This document shows positions 9,187-18,054 of a stretch of DNA of 54,487 bases, one piece after another. The notes under the pieces are model-generated. The model saw only the letters and a program-made list of their open reading frames with translations, did not search any database and was not told the DNA's origin. The DNA comes from Candidatus Melainabacteria bacterium (lineage in GTDB: Bacteria; Cyanobacteriota; Vampirovibrionia; Obscuribacterales; Obscuribacteraceae). The position numbers and the translations under genes are program-made. Position 1 is the stretch's first letter. Every line of letters begins with the position of its first letter. The stretch spans positions 1-54,487 of the forward strand of contig PLZS01000118.1 of the NCBI GenBank assembly GCA_003153555.1. The letters run 5' to 3'.

Positions 9187-11220
9187 ATGAGCGTTTCTTC
9201 CAAGGAACTGACTCAAAGTCGATTTAGCTTCCCGACCACCAGCACAAAGAAAATTGCGCTGGTCGGAAATCCCAACGTCGGCAAATCTGTAATTTTCAAC
9301 GCTCTCACGGGCATGAGCGCCGATGTTTCCAATTATCCCGGTACTACCATTGATGTTTCTCGCGGCAAGTTAGGCGACTCCGATATCGCCGACACGCCCG
9401 GTGTGTACGGTGTTTCTAGCTTCAACGACGAGGAGCGAGCAGCGCGCCTCATGATCCTCGAAGCCGATGTTATCGTCAACGTTGTTTCAGCATTAAGCCT
9501 CGATCGAGATCTCTTTCTTTCCCTCCAATTGATTGAGATGGGCAAACCTCTGTTGCTCGTCATTAATCAATGGGACGAGGCATTACGCCGAGGGATGGAG
9601 ATTGACACCTCCCTTCTGTCCAGCCTTCTCGGCGTGCCCGTGCTCAAGTGCGTCGCTGTTCGCAAAGAAGGCATTGACGAAATTCGTCAAAACATAGACA
9701 ACGCCTGCGTTGGCAAAATCAGCGAAGATGTTTTACTTGCAATTCAACCACTGTTGGATAGAGGCATTGATCAACCATACGCATTACTGATCGCAGAAGG
9801 CGACGAAGTTTCCGCCACCAAATGCGGTGTTCAACCATTGACTGATCGCGCAGCCATTTACAGCACGCGACGGTTACTCGCGAACGAGTATGTTCAACAG
9901 TGCGTCGTGCAAGAACAAAAGTCGGTTAACTTTTCAATTAAATTGGGTCGATTTCTTCTCCACCCAATTTACGGATCAATTATCTCCTTTGCGGTTTGCT
10001 ACCTAATTTTTTATCAACTGCTCGGCGTCCTCATTGCCGGCAATCTCGTTGACATAACAGAAAAGAAAATCATGAAGGTCTACTATGAGCCTGTGGTACG
10101 TCGTCTTGCAGCGAATGTTTTTCCATCAACCATCACAGCGAACGGAGAGACATTCGATTTTCCCAACGGAACGTTGGCTAATCCAAATGAAGCAGCTCAA
10201 TTAGACTCCACAATAAAGAAGACGCAAGTTCAAGACTTAAAGTTCAATTTTTGGCCAAGTAAATCCGTACTAAGTGTGGTTGGAAATATTTTGGTTGGAG
10301 AATATGGGCTGGTTACTTTGACGGTCACATACTTGCTTGGATTGTTGTTTCCCTTGGTGCTCGGATTCTATCTTGGTCTGTCCATCCTCGAAGACTCGGG
10401 ATATCTGCCAAGACTGGCAGTGCTCGTCGATCGGATGATGAATAAAATCGGATTGAATGGACGCGCAATCATTCCTCTCATCCTCGGCTTGGGATGCGTC
10501 ACGATGGCAACAATCACTACGCGTTTGCTCTCGACGAAGCGCGAAAAAATGATTGCTACGGCTTTGCTTGGTATTGCAATCCCCTGTTCGGCACAACTAG
10601 GAGTTGTCTCAGGAACACTGGCTCGCGTTGGAGGAGGTTATGCTTGGGCTGTATACGGCATTGTCGTAGGTAGCATCCTGGCATTGACTGGATTGCTGCT
10701 TAATATGGTGCTACCAGGTAAATCAGGCGGACTGATTCTCGATCTTCCACCCATGCGCATGCCGCGTGCCGACAATGTCCTCAAGAAGACGTGGACCAAA
10801 TCCTGGAACTTCCTTCAAGATGCGACTCCAGCATTCTTCATAGCAGGATTCCTCGTCACCATCGCCCAGATGACAGGGCTCCTTGACGCCTTCATCAAGG
10901 TCTTGCAGCCTATCACCGTGACCTTGCTAAATCTACCCGACGACCCTCGCATTGCCACCACTTTTATTCTGGGGATTGTCAGACGAGATTTCGCTTCATT
11001 CGGATTAACTGAAGTGCCACTAACTGCGGTGCAAGCAGTGACGGCGATGATTGTAATCACACTGTTTGTTCCTTGCATCGCAACGGTCGGTGTGATGTGC
11101 AAAGAGCGTGGACCGAAAGCGGCTTTCACAATCTGGTTCGGCTCTTGGGCGTGCGCCTTTGTTATCGGCGGAGCCCTAGCCCGGCTGTTACCGCCAGTAT
11201 TTAAGCTTGTTGGTCTCTAA
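9187..11220 (+). CDS. feoB: Ferrous iron transport GTPase FeoB
   Basis: This 677-residue protein has an N-terminal G domain and a C-terminal membrane domain that imports Fe(II). Visible are G1 GNPNVGKS (27-34), G2 SNYPGTT, G3 DTPG (69-72) and G4 NQWD (127-130). The first gate motif is unusual: GLGCVTMATITTR replaces the common GCNVPAIMATR form, so the Pro after the Cys is lost. The second gate resembles the family (IPCSAQLGVVSG). The start ATG has GAGG 7 bases upstream. No feoA gene is next to it, so this is a lone FeoB. A Fur-like palindrome overlaps the promoter region. Confidence 0.92.
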   Translation: MSVSSKELTQSRFSFPTTSTKKIALVGNPNVGKSVIFNALTGMSADVSNYPGTTIDVSRGKLGDSDIADTPGVYGVSSFNDEERAARLMILEADVIVNVVSALSLDRDLFLSLQLIEMGKPLLLVINQWDEALRRGMEIDTSLLSSLLGVPVLKCVAVRKEGIDEIRQNIDNACVGKISEDVLLAIQPLLDRGIDQPYALLIAEGDEVSATKCGVQPLTDRAAIYSTRRLLANEYVQQCVVQEQKSVNFSIKLGRFLLHPIYGSIISFAVCYLIFYQLLGVLIAGNLVDITEKKIMKVYYEPVVRRLAANVFPSTITANGETFDFPNGTLANPNEAAQLDSTIKKTQVQDLKFNFWPSKSVLSVVGNILVGEYGLVTLTVTYLLGLLFPLVLGFYLGLSILEDSGYLPRLAVLVDRMMNKIGLNGRAIIPLILGLGCVTMATITTRLLSTKREKMIATALLGIAIPCSAQLGVVSGTLARVGGGYAWAVYGIVVGSILALTGLLLNMVLPGKSGGLILDLPPMRMPRADNVLKKTWTKSWNFLQDATPAFFIAGFLVTIAQMTGLLDAFIKVLQPITVTLLNLPDDPRIATTFILGIVRRDFASFGLTEVPLTAVQAVTAMIVITLFVPCIATVGVMCKERGPKAAFTIWFGSWACAFVIGGALARLLPPVFKLVGL

Positions 11221-11364
11221 TTTTAGGGTCAAGTAGCTGTCCAGAAAGTCGAGCAACCCGCCCTAGTGGCGCCTTTGCGGACTGTTAACGGATGCAAATC
11301 CGAAGCATCCACTCCCTAAAAAGCCGTGCTAATATAGATTCTGCTGGGAGAATTCCCAGAATAT

Positions 11365-11441
11365 GGCAGGCGTCGCCAAGTGGTTAAGGCACCGGTTTGT
11401 GGTATCGGTATTCGGGGGTTCAAGTCCCCTCGTCTGCCCCA
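11365..11441 (+). tRNA. tRNA-His (anticodon GTG)
   Basis: A full cloverleaf can be drawn. The acceptor stem is GCAGGCG paired with CGTCTGC, with the extra G(-1) at 11365 facing C73, a hallmark of tRNA-His. The D stem is GCC/GGC, the anticodon loop TTGTGGT carries GTG, and the T arm is GGGGG-TTCAAGT-CCCCT. The CCA tail is encoded. Its 3' end is the left boundary of an integrated element. Confidence 0.96.
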
Positions 11442-11445
11442 TATT
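11425..11445. repeat. Left attachment-site repeat (attL)
   Basis: This 21-bp sequence at the 3' end of tRNA-His (T-stem to just past CCA) is repeated exactly at 20763-20783. It is the crossover segment expected for a tRNA-targeting tyrosine integrase. The intact tRNA copy lies on this side, so the element probably supplied the 3' end. Confidence 0.88.
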
Positions 11446-11515
11446 TTAAATTGCAACGATAAGACGCTGATTGCGAGTAGCTCTTCGCCAATCGGTTAAG
11501 TATTTCAAATGCATC

Positions 11516-11539
11516 TGTGGACCTTTTTGTGGACCCTTG
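11516..11539. promoter_or_regulatory. Putative integrase arm-type site, left
   Basis: TGTGGACC occurs at 11516 and again at 11528, a 12-base period separated by a T-run. The same 24-base block, with one mismatch, is at 20623-20646 just inside the right end. Paired short direct repeats next to both attachment sites are typical of arm-type integrase binding sites. Confidence 0.55.
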
Positions 11540-11553
11540 CTGCTGATTTGCAA

Positions 11554-12687
11554 TTACATAGCTGCCGATTGTTGTTCTTGCGAAGGAACGAAAAGAACAG
11601 CTAGACGCTTCTCGTTCTCCTTGAACGTGTCATTGATAAATCGAGCGTAGTGGCGAAAAACAGTTTGTTGCGTCGAATGTCCAAGAACTTTCGCTACCCA
11701 TCCTGGATGAACTCCTTCTTGGAGACATATTGAGGCGAATGTGTGGCGAAGTTGATAAGACGGACGATGCCTTAAACCAGCTTTGCGAATGGCTCTGGTC
11801 CAAACCCTGTCGAGATGCTTATTTATTGGCTGGCCATTTTTTGAAAGAAAAACGTAGCCATCTAAATTCGCAAGGTCGCCGTGCTTCAACTGCACTAATA
11901 CCTCGTCCACAGGTGGCAACATGGGAACATATCTGTTGCCGGATGCACTCTTTGGTAAGCCTTCCTTGCCCCTTACACGACCTTTATTAATGTGGATTTC
12001 CTTTCGATTAAAGTCAACGTCTGACCATCTTAAAGCTTGCATCTCATTGGGTCTCGCTCCTGTCCACGCAAGGCAAACAAACAGCGGCACGAAGTGCGGA
12101 TCAATGTTATCCAGAACTTGAGAAAGTTCATCTTTGGTTAGTGGATTGATATCAGCCTGAGGCTCTTTTAGTCGATCAACACCATCCGCAGCATTGTCAG
12201 TGACCAGCTTACGCCGTACACAGGTTTTAAGAATAGATCGTAGCAACTGCATTATGCTGTTTGTTCGTCGCGCTGAGAGTTTAGCAGCCAGTTTAGATTG
12301 GAACTGAGCGATCCTAGCCTCGCTAACTTTTCGTACCTGCAACTTGCCGAATTCAGGCAACAAATGAGTTTGGAGAATATCGTTGTAGGTAGCAATGGAA
12401 CTGGCCTTATGGTGACGCCGTTCTGCTGTGTAAGTCTCTGCAACTTCCCTAAACATGATTGTAGAAGCGGGTTTCGTAACTTGCTCAAGTCCGCTCCAAT
12501 CATCAGATGCTCTGGCCACAGCGCGCTGCTTTCTGATTTCAGCCAAAGCCAATTCCGCAGCTCTCTTATCTGAACCAAAAGACTTCCTGAATCTCTCACC
12601 GTTTGCTTTGACATTTATATAGAAGCTGTTGCCTCTTCTATAAATTCCGTTCCGCAAACGTCCTTCATCACCTGGTTTCTTTGACAT
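11554..12687 (-). CDS. int: Tyrosine-type site-specific integrase
   Basis: This 377-residue recombinase should catalyse integration and excision of the element at tRNA-His. It has an N-terminal arm-binding region (about residues 10-60), a core-binding helical domain (about 75-165), and the catalytic domain. Catalytic residues are R212 (GARPNE), R314 (LRHTFAS), H337 (LGHST) and the nucleophile Y347 (RHYARF). The His that usually precedes the second Arg (HxxR) is a Tyr here (Y311), a change tolerated in some families. The ATG start has GAGGAAG just upstream. The gene reads toward the tRNA, its stop lying 112 bases from the tRNA end. Confidence 0.95.
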   Translation of the reverse strand: MSKKPGDEGRLRNGIYRRGNSFYINVKANGERFRKSFGSDKRAAELALAEIRKQRAVARASDDWSGLEQVTKPASTIMFREVAETYTAERRHHKASSIATYNDILQTHLLPEFGKLQVRKVSEARIAQFQSKLAAKLSARRTNSIMQLLRSILKTCVRRKLVTDNAADGVDRLKEPQADINPLTKDELSQVLDNIDPHFVPLFVCLAWTGARPNEMQALRWSDVDFNRKEIHINKGRVRGKEGLPKSASGNRYVPMLPPVDEVLVQLKHGDLANLDGYVFLSKNGQPINKHLDRVWTRAIRKAGLRHRPSYQLRHTFASICLQEGVHPGWVAKVLGHSTQQTVFRHYARFINDTFKENEKRLAVLFVPSQEQQSAAM

Positions 12688-13050
12688 TGAACTTCCTCGC
12701 TATAACAACACACCTTTTAAAAGTCCAGTTCCTGGTGAGCAGTCCTTACAACCATTATAAGGAAAAAGGTCAAAATTGAAGGCACTGTAATTGGTGGCAG
12801 ATAGAGAATTTATATTTCTACACTGTTCACTAAGTCATTGATCGTACTAGCGACTAACTCGCCAAATTAAAATTGCGCTACGCACCAAGGGATGTCCATC
12901 TCGCGGGATACGCAGCATCTAGCGCAGGGGACCGGCGTAGAAAAATATCAATTGTTTCACGAATGTATCGCTATTCTACTTTTTTACCAAAACAGCCCGT
13001 TAAATCCCGATCGAGGATTATTATCGAGAAAGGTTAGAGAAGGGTTATTG
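12688..13050. promoter_or_regulatory. Divergent int/xis control region
   Basis: This 363-base gap separates the leftward integrase from the rightward HTH genes, so it should hold both promoters. An imperfect inverted repeat, CCTTACA-5-TATAAGG (12744-12762, one mismatch), lies 57 bases upstream of the integrase start and could be an operator. An open frame runs back to 12892, but no protein-like features support it as coding. Confidence 0.35.
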
Positions 13051-13371
13051 ATGTTTCAAGAACAAAACGATGGAATGAAAACTGAAGTTGCATTGAGTGC
13101 GTACAGCTCAGAAGCAGCTCCCAGTAAGCGTACAAACAAACACTTACCAAAATCATTAACAGAGAAGCTCCTCAACGTTGATGATGTGGCTGAATTCTTA
13201 GACATGTCTCCCAAAAGCGTTCGGAGATCAATTAGTAAAAGAGAGTTGGCATTTTATCGAATCGGGCGCCGTGTGCTTGTGTCACGAGAGCAGTTAGAAA
13301 GCTATCTACAAAAGCGAGAAGTGTTACCTTACGACGCGGCAGAAGCCGTCCGAAGGATATTGTCTAAGTAG
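13051..13371 (+). CDS. Excisionase/MerR-type helix-turn-helix protein
   Basis: This protein of about 106 residues has a variable N-terminal tail and an HTH_17/excisionase-family domain: LLNVDDVAEFLDMSPKSVRR, then the wing FYRIGRRVLVSREQLESYL. Such proteins act as excisionases (directionality factors) or as AlpA-like activators of the element. The ATG at 13051 has GAAGGG 8 bases upstream, so the longer frame back to 12892 was not used. It is the first rightward gene, opposite the integrase, and is followed by a second HTH protein of the same fold. Confidence 0.75.
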   Translation: MFQEQNDGMKTEVALSAYSSEAAPSKRTNKHLPKSLTEKLLNVDDVAEFLDMSPKSVRRSISKRELAFYRIGRRVLVSREQLESYLQKREVLPYDAAEAVRRILSK

Positions 13372-13514
13372 AATGCCCAGGCAAATCCAAAAGTGTTGCG
13401 AAGGGTAAGGTACACATTCTTGGACATCTCACTAAAAAAGCCATATTTGGCGGATTTTCGATGAATTGAAGAACCTAGCTACAATTCTCATCAGAAGTCC
13501 AAAGGTATCTATAA

Positions 13515-13751
13515 ATGTCCATTAAGAAGAACGAATCCACGACAATGATGAGCGTAGGAAACCTAGCCGAAAGGCTTGGTGTAAGCCAGAAAACGATCTA
13601 TCGCTGGTTAGCAGAAAAGAAGATCGGCTCAATTCGGCTAGGTCCGAACATGACTGTTCTGATTACTGAAAAACAATTTCAAGACTTTCTGGCTGCTTAC
13701 GAAGTCTCGCCAGTGAAGCCAGAAACAAAAGAAAACCAAGGAGGTGATTGA
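13515..13751 (+). CDS. Second excisionase/AlpA-like helix-turn-helix protein
   Basis: This 78-residue protein is almost entirely one DNA-binding domain of the excisionase (HTH_17) type: MMSVGNLAERLGVSQKTIYR for the helices and GSIRLGPNMTVLITEKQF for the wing. It is a distant paralogue of the preceding gene. One of the two may be the excisionase and the other a transcriptional activator of the replication genes, as in PICI or P4-like satellites; the sequence does not say which. Confidence 0.78.
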   Translation: MSIKKNESTTMMSVGNLAERLGVSQKTIYRWLAEKKIGSIRLGPNMTVLITEKQFQDFLAAYEVSPVKPETKENQGGD

Positions 13752-13889
13752 TGTAAACATTGCGGCTGCGATTTGCTTATAACGATATTGTAGCCACAAA
13801 TCCGCCTGACGTACAGGCTTCAACAGTTAATTTTTGAATCGACGCAACAGTGTTTGCGTCTGGGTTTACACACGTATAGGTATAACACA

Positions 13890-14093
13890 ATGTCTATTGT
13901 CCAAAGGTCCGCAAAGAAGATTTCCGTTTTTGATCTCGCTAAAAATCCTGTCGCTGAAATTCATCCGAGCACTCCGATCACCATTATGTATCCAGACGAA
14001 TACGGAGAAGAAATTCGCAAGGAAACCAAGTTAGCCAAGCACGCTACAGACCAAGAAATTGTGTCGTACGTTGAAGGTTCCATTTGCAACTGA
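13890..14093 (+). CDS. Small hypothetical protein of the element
   Basis: A frame of about 67 residues starts at an ATG with a weak AGG 9-10 bases upstream and begins MSIVQRSAKKISVFDLAKN. It contains the stretch HPSTPITIMYPDEYGEEIRK and ends in EGSICN. No family is recognised. It lies in the same direction between the HTH genes and the helicase-like gene and may belong to the replication module. Composition looks like real coding sequence, but support is limited. Confidence 0.45.
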   Translation: MSIVQRSAKKISVFDLAKNPVAEIHPSTPITIMYPDEYGEEIRKETKLAKHATDQEIVSYVEGSICN

Positions 14094-14147
14094 TTAATCA
14101 CGAACCTGGTTAACACGGGCTCTCGGCGCCCACCAAGTCGATAAATG

Positions 14148-14188
14148 GTTGACTGCCAGCTCCTATTTTTATAGGAGTTGGGTTCAAC
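14148..14188 (+). promoter_or_regulatory. Long hairpin in the leader of the helicase-like gene
   Basis: CCAGCTCCTAT-TTTT-ATAGGAGTTGG (14156-14181) forms an 11-bp stem with one G-U pair and a TTTT loop. An outer pair, GTTGA/TCAAC, extends it to 14148-14188. It lies 38 bases before the helicase-like start codon. It could be a terminator/attenuator or part of a replication origin; the sequence alone cannot decide. Confidence 0.4.
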
Positions 14189-14226
14189 TGACACACAATT
14201 ACGGTAGCAATCTACCAGGAGTTTTT

Positions 14227-15855
14227 ATGTATGAATTGAACGAAGCAGATGATACCTGCGATTTGTATTTTGAAAGTTTGTTAGGTCTTGCAGAAAGCGA
14301 ATTAAATGGGAAGCTCGCTTTTCAAATTCAAACCGACCTGGCTGCAATAGCGACTGAGTTCAGAGTTAAAGTGTCAACGACAAAGAAGGACTACAAAATG
14401 GCTATCGCTAAAGTGAAAGCGGAGCAATCAACGCACAGCCGCGAGAAGCAGTCACCGACGGCGATCACATATTCTCCCGAGATCATTGAGCGGTCAACGC
14501 GCATCTGGAGCTGTCCGGCTAAATTTGCGGTCTGGCATAAAGACTTTAACGACACCGGCTACAAAGCTGACGAAATTAAAACAAAAGTGGCTTTTTTAGC
14601 CTGGGGTTTTAGGTTCATCAATCTCAGAGCCTGGGGGAACGCACATAATTGGATCTGCGGCACGCAGACTGGGATTTCCGGTCCAAGCGGCACGGGTAAA
14701 AGTGCGTTCGTAAAGAATCTCGTCAATTTTATAGACTGTTCACTGGCAAAGCAGCAGAAACGGGTCGAGGAAATTTCTGACTGTAGCGAGCAGTATCTTG
14801 CTTTCGCCGGAGGTGACGATGGCAAATCGCTCACCGATAAGGTGATTTACTGGGACGAGCTGAACTCTAGGGGGTCAATGGACTACGGTAAGAAAGTTCA
14901 AATCATGTCGCAGACAACGACGAAGGGTTATTACACGCATCGGTCGTCTGCCGAAAGCAGCAACGGAACTCGTCAACCGGTGGAATATAAATTGATTGGA
15001 ACGCTGCATCACATCTTTACTACAACCGAGCCACCAAGCGGGTTTGAACAGCAATTTAGAAACAGGACTATTTGGCTTCGCATCGACAAATCTGAAGCTG
15101 AACGATGGTCGGTCTTTGGAAATAAATTCAAGGCGACTAAAACAATTAGCGTCGACTATGCTCAAAAGCAAAATCTTTACGCGTCATGGAACCACATCGA
15201 AGATCTAGCTGGCTTTAAACGCCTTGATCCAGAAGATTCCACTGCGTTCGCTGATGTTGAGATGCCCTTCTTAAGCCAAGTTATAAACGAGGAAAGGGAT
15301 CGGAAAACCTTAAAGGATGATGACGTTCGCAGAATTGACATATTGATGGTTCTGATCGCGACTCATGCAATCATTCATCAGCAACAGCGAGAAACAGTAC
15401 AGAAAAAAGATGGGCAATCAGTGCTGATCGCTGACGTTGAAGATTACAACGCCGTAGTGTCAGTGTTCAATGAGTGTGTAATAGGCGAAAACACTGCTAT
15501 TACGAAGGCCGAGCAAATAGCATTAGAACAACTTCTGCCGAGCTTTAAAGAAAAAGCGCACCTTACTATTCAAGAATGCATGATCCATTTAAGTAAGTCG
15601 AAGAGAACAATCTGGAGCTACGTCAAATCTTGGCACGAGCTAGGGATCATAAGCAAACAAAGGGTCTCTGCCGAAATCTTAATTCTGATAGGACCAGCTT
15701 TACTAAAGGAGGCAGGCACAAATTCAGATGTCGACGCTCAAATCGAGGCAGCAAGGCGCATATTCGGAATGGTGAAAGGATTCAGAGCGGTGCCTTTGCC
15801 GGTACAAGAAGAAGTCACCTGTCAATGTTCATTTCATTCTGCACAGTGCTCTTAA
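14227..15855 (+). CDS. P-loop NTPase, probable SF3/AAA+-type replicative helicase of the element
   Basis: This protein of about 542 residues has a helical N-terminal region, then a NTPase core: Walker A GPSGTGKSA (about 152-160), Walker B VIYWDE (D210, E211), a sensor-like strand GTLHHIFTTTEPP and an Arg-rich FRNRTIWLRI. This layout resembles primase-linked SF3/AAA+ helicases of phages and satellites. The C-terminus has a helix-turn-helix-like stretch (TIQECMIHLSKSKRTIWSYV). The ATG at 14227 has AGGAG 4-5 bases upstream and is preferred over the longer frame from 14149. A primase gene follows in the same direction, so the two probably form the replication module. Confidence 0.7.
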   Translation: MYELNEADDTCDLYFESLLGLAESELNGKLAFQIQTDLAAIATEFRVKVSTTKKDYKMAIAKVKAEQSTHSREKQSPTAITYSPEIIERSTRIWSCPAKFAVWHKDFNDTGYKADEIKTKVAFLAWGFRFINLRAWGNAHNWICGTQTGISGPSGTGKSAFVKNLVNFIDCSLAKQQKRVEEISDCSEQYLAFAGGDDGKSLTDKVIYWDELNSRGSMDYGKKVQIMSQTTTKGYYTHRSSAESSNGTRQPVEYKLIGTLHHIFTTTEPPSGFEQQFRNRTIWLRIDKSEAERWSVFGNKFKATKTISVDYAQKQNLYASWNHIEDLAGFKRLDPEDSTAFADVEMPFLSQVINEERDRKTLKDDDVRRIDILMVLIATHAIIHQQQRETVQKKDGQSVLIADVEDYNAVVSVFNECVIGENTAITKAEQIALEQLLPSFKEKAHLTIQECMIHLSKSKRTIWSYVKSWHELGIISKQRVSAEILILIGPALLKEAGTNSDVDAQIEAARRIFGMVKGFRAVPLPVQEEVTCQCSFHSAQCS

Positions 15856-15894
15856 GCAGCCATCAGCCTAGCTTTGTGGGATGCAGGTCGAAAC

Positions 15895-15956
15895 ATGCAC
15901 AGTCTTTGCATGGGTGCACGCAAGTGTGCAATTAGAATGCGAAAAGTAATGCGCAC
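15895..15956. repeat. Cluster of TGCAC/TGCGCAC motifs between helicase and primase genes
   Basis: ATGCAC (15895), GTGCAC (15914), TGTGCA (15925) and TGCGCAC (15950) fall within 62 bases of a 178-base non-coding gap. Clusters of short related motifs between replication genes can be origin or initiator sites. The match is loose, and this is only a candidate. Confidence 0.22.
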
Positions 15957-16033
15957 AGCTATAAGCCTTATTCCCTCTGGGTTAGAGAGGTCATGCACTT
16001 AGTAAGACGAAGAGGCGGCAGAACAAAATCTCG

Positions 16034-16966
16034 ATGAAGTACCAGGAGCTAATTGATGACTATTACAAGCGATTTGTCGTGAGGACGGACGCGTATTACC
16101 TCCAGACCCCAGAAGGCAAATATAACGCCCGTTATGAAGTGATAACACCTGATCATTTAGCCAAACACCTGGCTGGAGAAATTACGATTGCTTTCCCGGC
16201 TGTGGACAAGAAAGGCCTATGCAAATGGATTTGTTACGACGACGACAATTGTCTCCCAGAGAGTGAATCTGGCGTTCTAGAGCTGATTGAGGAATTACTC
16301 TGTTCAGCAGGATACAGCTGTGTGCGCGAAGGACGCAGACAAATCGTCGACAAATTCAAGCAAGGACACCTTTGGATTATGCTAAAGGAGCCTATAGAAG
16401 CGAAGCTGGCACGGGCTTGGACAAAGTGGGTCCTGAAGCAAATCGGACTCCCGGAACGCGTGACCAAGCTGGATATTTTTCCAAGACAAGCAGAGCCAGG
16501 ATTGCTTTCAAATCCTGTGCGGGGTCCTTTAGGTAAGCACGCCAAAGCCAACGGAGAGAGAGGATGGTTTAGGGATGCGCCGCCGAATGTTGAATCGCAA
16601 TTAGAATGGCTTGCTAGTCAGCCACTTAACGATACTGCGCACATGGCGAGATCAGCAGCAAACTATCTTATAACGATAGATGCGAGGAGTAAGTACAGAG
16701 ACAATTTCACCAAGCCTCGGCAGGGCGGCAAGAGCGCCCCTTCGATCTTGGAGATGATGGACGCGTTGAATTGGCCATATCGTCCCGAGCGTGATCGATT
16801 CGTATCACAATGCCCGGTGTGTGCCCTGGAGGGGCACGACAAATCTCTGGACAATCTGCACATATCAACCGATGACACTTGGTATGGCTGCTGGTATCAA
16901 GGCTGGAATGTAACTCACACTTACAAAGCGATATATTCAGCGTTCCGCTCGCTGCGCTGCACTTGA
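16034..16966 (+). CDS. Archaeo-eukaryotic-type primase (PrimPol-like) with C-terminal zinc finger
   Basis: This 310-residue protein resembles the AEP primases of TOTE-type and other mobile elements. The metal-binding acidic motif is WICYDDDN (D69, D71), the His motif is GHLWIML (H112), and LDIFPRQ (D147) matches the family's third acidic motif. The middle is helical. Near the C-terminus, CPVCALEGH with C286 (WYGCWYQG) forms a CHC2-like zinc finger (C260, C263, H268, C286). It should make primers for replication of the element, working with the helicase-like protein encoded just upstream. The start is an ATG with no strong Shine-Dalgarno sequence. Confidence 0.75.
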   Translation: MKYQELIDDYYKRFVVRTDAYYLQTPEGKYNARYEVITPDHLAKHLAGEITIAFPAVDKKGLCKWICYDDDNCLPESESGVLELIEELLCSAGYSCVREGRRQIVDKFKQGHLWIMLKEPIEAKLARAWTKWVLKQIGLPERVTKLDIFPRQAEPGLLSNPVRGPLGKHAKANGERGWFRDAPPNVESQLEWLASQPLNDTAHMARSAANYLITIDARSKYRDNFTKPRQGGKSAPSILEMMDALNWPYRPERDRFVSQCPVCALEGHDKSLDNLHISTDDTWYGCWYQGWNVTHTYKAIYSAFRSLRCT

Positions 16967-17074
16967 TCGCTATCAGCTCAATTTATCGTTCCTCAACGTC
17001 GTCAGTCGAAATAAGCGCCTTATAGTGATCAATACAGAAAAAGTTCCAGCTCCTTGGATGGTCGACTGTTGGCT

Positions 17075-17102
17075 CTACCCGTGCCGGGTAGTCGTTTTTT
17101 TT
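17075..17102 (+). terminator. Rho-independent terminator after the primase gene
   Basis: CTACCCG-TGC-CGGGTAG (17075-17091) is a perfect 7-bp stem with a 3-base loop, followed by TCG and eight Ts (17095-17102). It ends the rightward helicase-primase transcript and separates it from the cargo genes. The rest of the 300-base gap (16967-17267) has no convincing gene. Confidence 0.85.
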
Positions 17103-17267
17103 ATAGCGCGCAATCGATTGGTATCCGTATCAACTGTGGTCACGTCTCAAATATCAATAGCCAGCTTTTTTAAGGACTACTTTTTTAACTGCACTGCTCG
17201 AAAGCATGAGGTGTAAAATTGAGCAGCCTTCGGTTTCAGCAGTCGACGCCGTTATAGAGAGTGCCTT

Positions 17268-18026
17268 TTGAAGTATCTTGTCATAGCCATTTCAACTGCT
17301 TTATCTTTGCAGAGTTTGCCGTGCTTCGGTCAAGCAGTAAAGCATGATGCATCGAAAGTTCAAGAAGGCGGTTGGTCAATAACAGATGACTCAGGTACGA
17401 ACGTTTTTAACGCGCCAAGTCGTCCCAAGCAGGTAAAACAAGAACATTGGATGCGTCCAATCCGAGGACAGCAGCCGGTATCTGCTCACTCAGAGAGGTC
17501 CAGTAATGAACCAATTTCTCGCTTGCAAGAAATTGGAGTAAAGGGCGTCCCTACTTCAATCAGAGCTGTGCATATTTTAAACGACAACGATAGGGAGATG
17601 TTAGCGCATCCGACCATGGGCGTCAGGCAAGTAATAGATCACTATGAAACACGCACTCGTTATGTCACAGACGGCTATGGGAATTCGATACCAGAATATT
17701 ACCAAGTTCCGATCTATCGCAATGAGGAATACGAAGTATCGAAAGAAGAGGAGCGCCAATTTACAACTGAACTGCTCGATGTCGCCAAGAAATACGATCT
17801 AACTCAGAGATATCAGCGGATGATATCAGTTCTAAAGCATGATGGTATAGAGATCGAGCTTGCTAACGGATGGCTGGTGGAAGTCCTTGAATTTTCCGAT
17901 GATGGTAAGTGGTTTAGTGGTGCAAACTTATTAGTCACCAAGCATCCTCATCTTTCATTCCCGTATGTCGTTTTGATCAACGAAAGAGGATCTGTTTTGC
18001 CAGGCGAAATCGTCGCCGCCATTTAG
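17268..18026 (+). CDS. Secreted protein of unknown function (element cargo)
   Basis: This 252-residue protein starts at a TTG with GAGAG 6 bases upstream. The N-terminus is a signal peptide (KYLVIAISTALSLQSLPCFGQA), so it is probably exported. The mature part is hydrophilic, with a Tyr-rich stretch (ETRTRYVTDGYGNSIPEYYQ) in the middle and a C-terminal beta-rich end. No known family is recognised. It sits alone after the terminator and converges on the TIGR02391-like gene with 28 bases between them. Confidence 0.6.
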   Translation: MKYLVIAISTALSLQSLPCFGQAVKHDASKVQEGGWSITDDSGTNVFNAPSRPKQVKQEHWMRPIRGQQPVSAHSERSSNEPISRLQEIGVKGVPTSIRAVHILNDNDREMLAHPTMGVRQVIDHYETRTRYVTDGYGNSIPEYYQVPIYRNEEYEVSKEEERQFTTELLDVAKKYDLTQRYQRMISVLKHDGIEIELANGWLVEVLEFSDDGKWFSGANLLVTKHPHLSFPYVVLINERGSVLPGEIVAAI

Positions 18027-18054
18027 TGACGTTGTTACTAACACTAGAAACAAA

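Noticed and set aside
17025..17216. 63-codon frame before the secreted protein
   Set aside because: It runs through a strong rho-independent terminator and has no protein-like composition.
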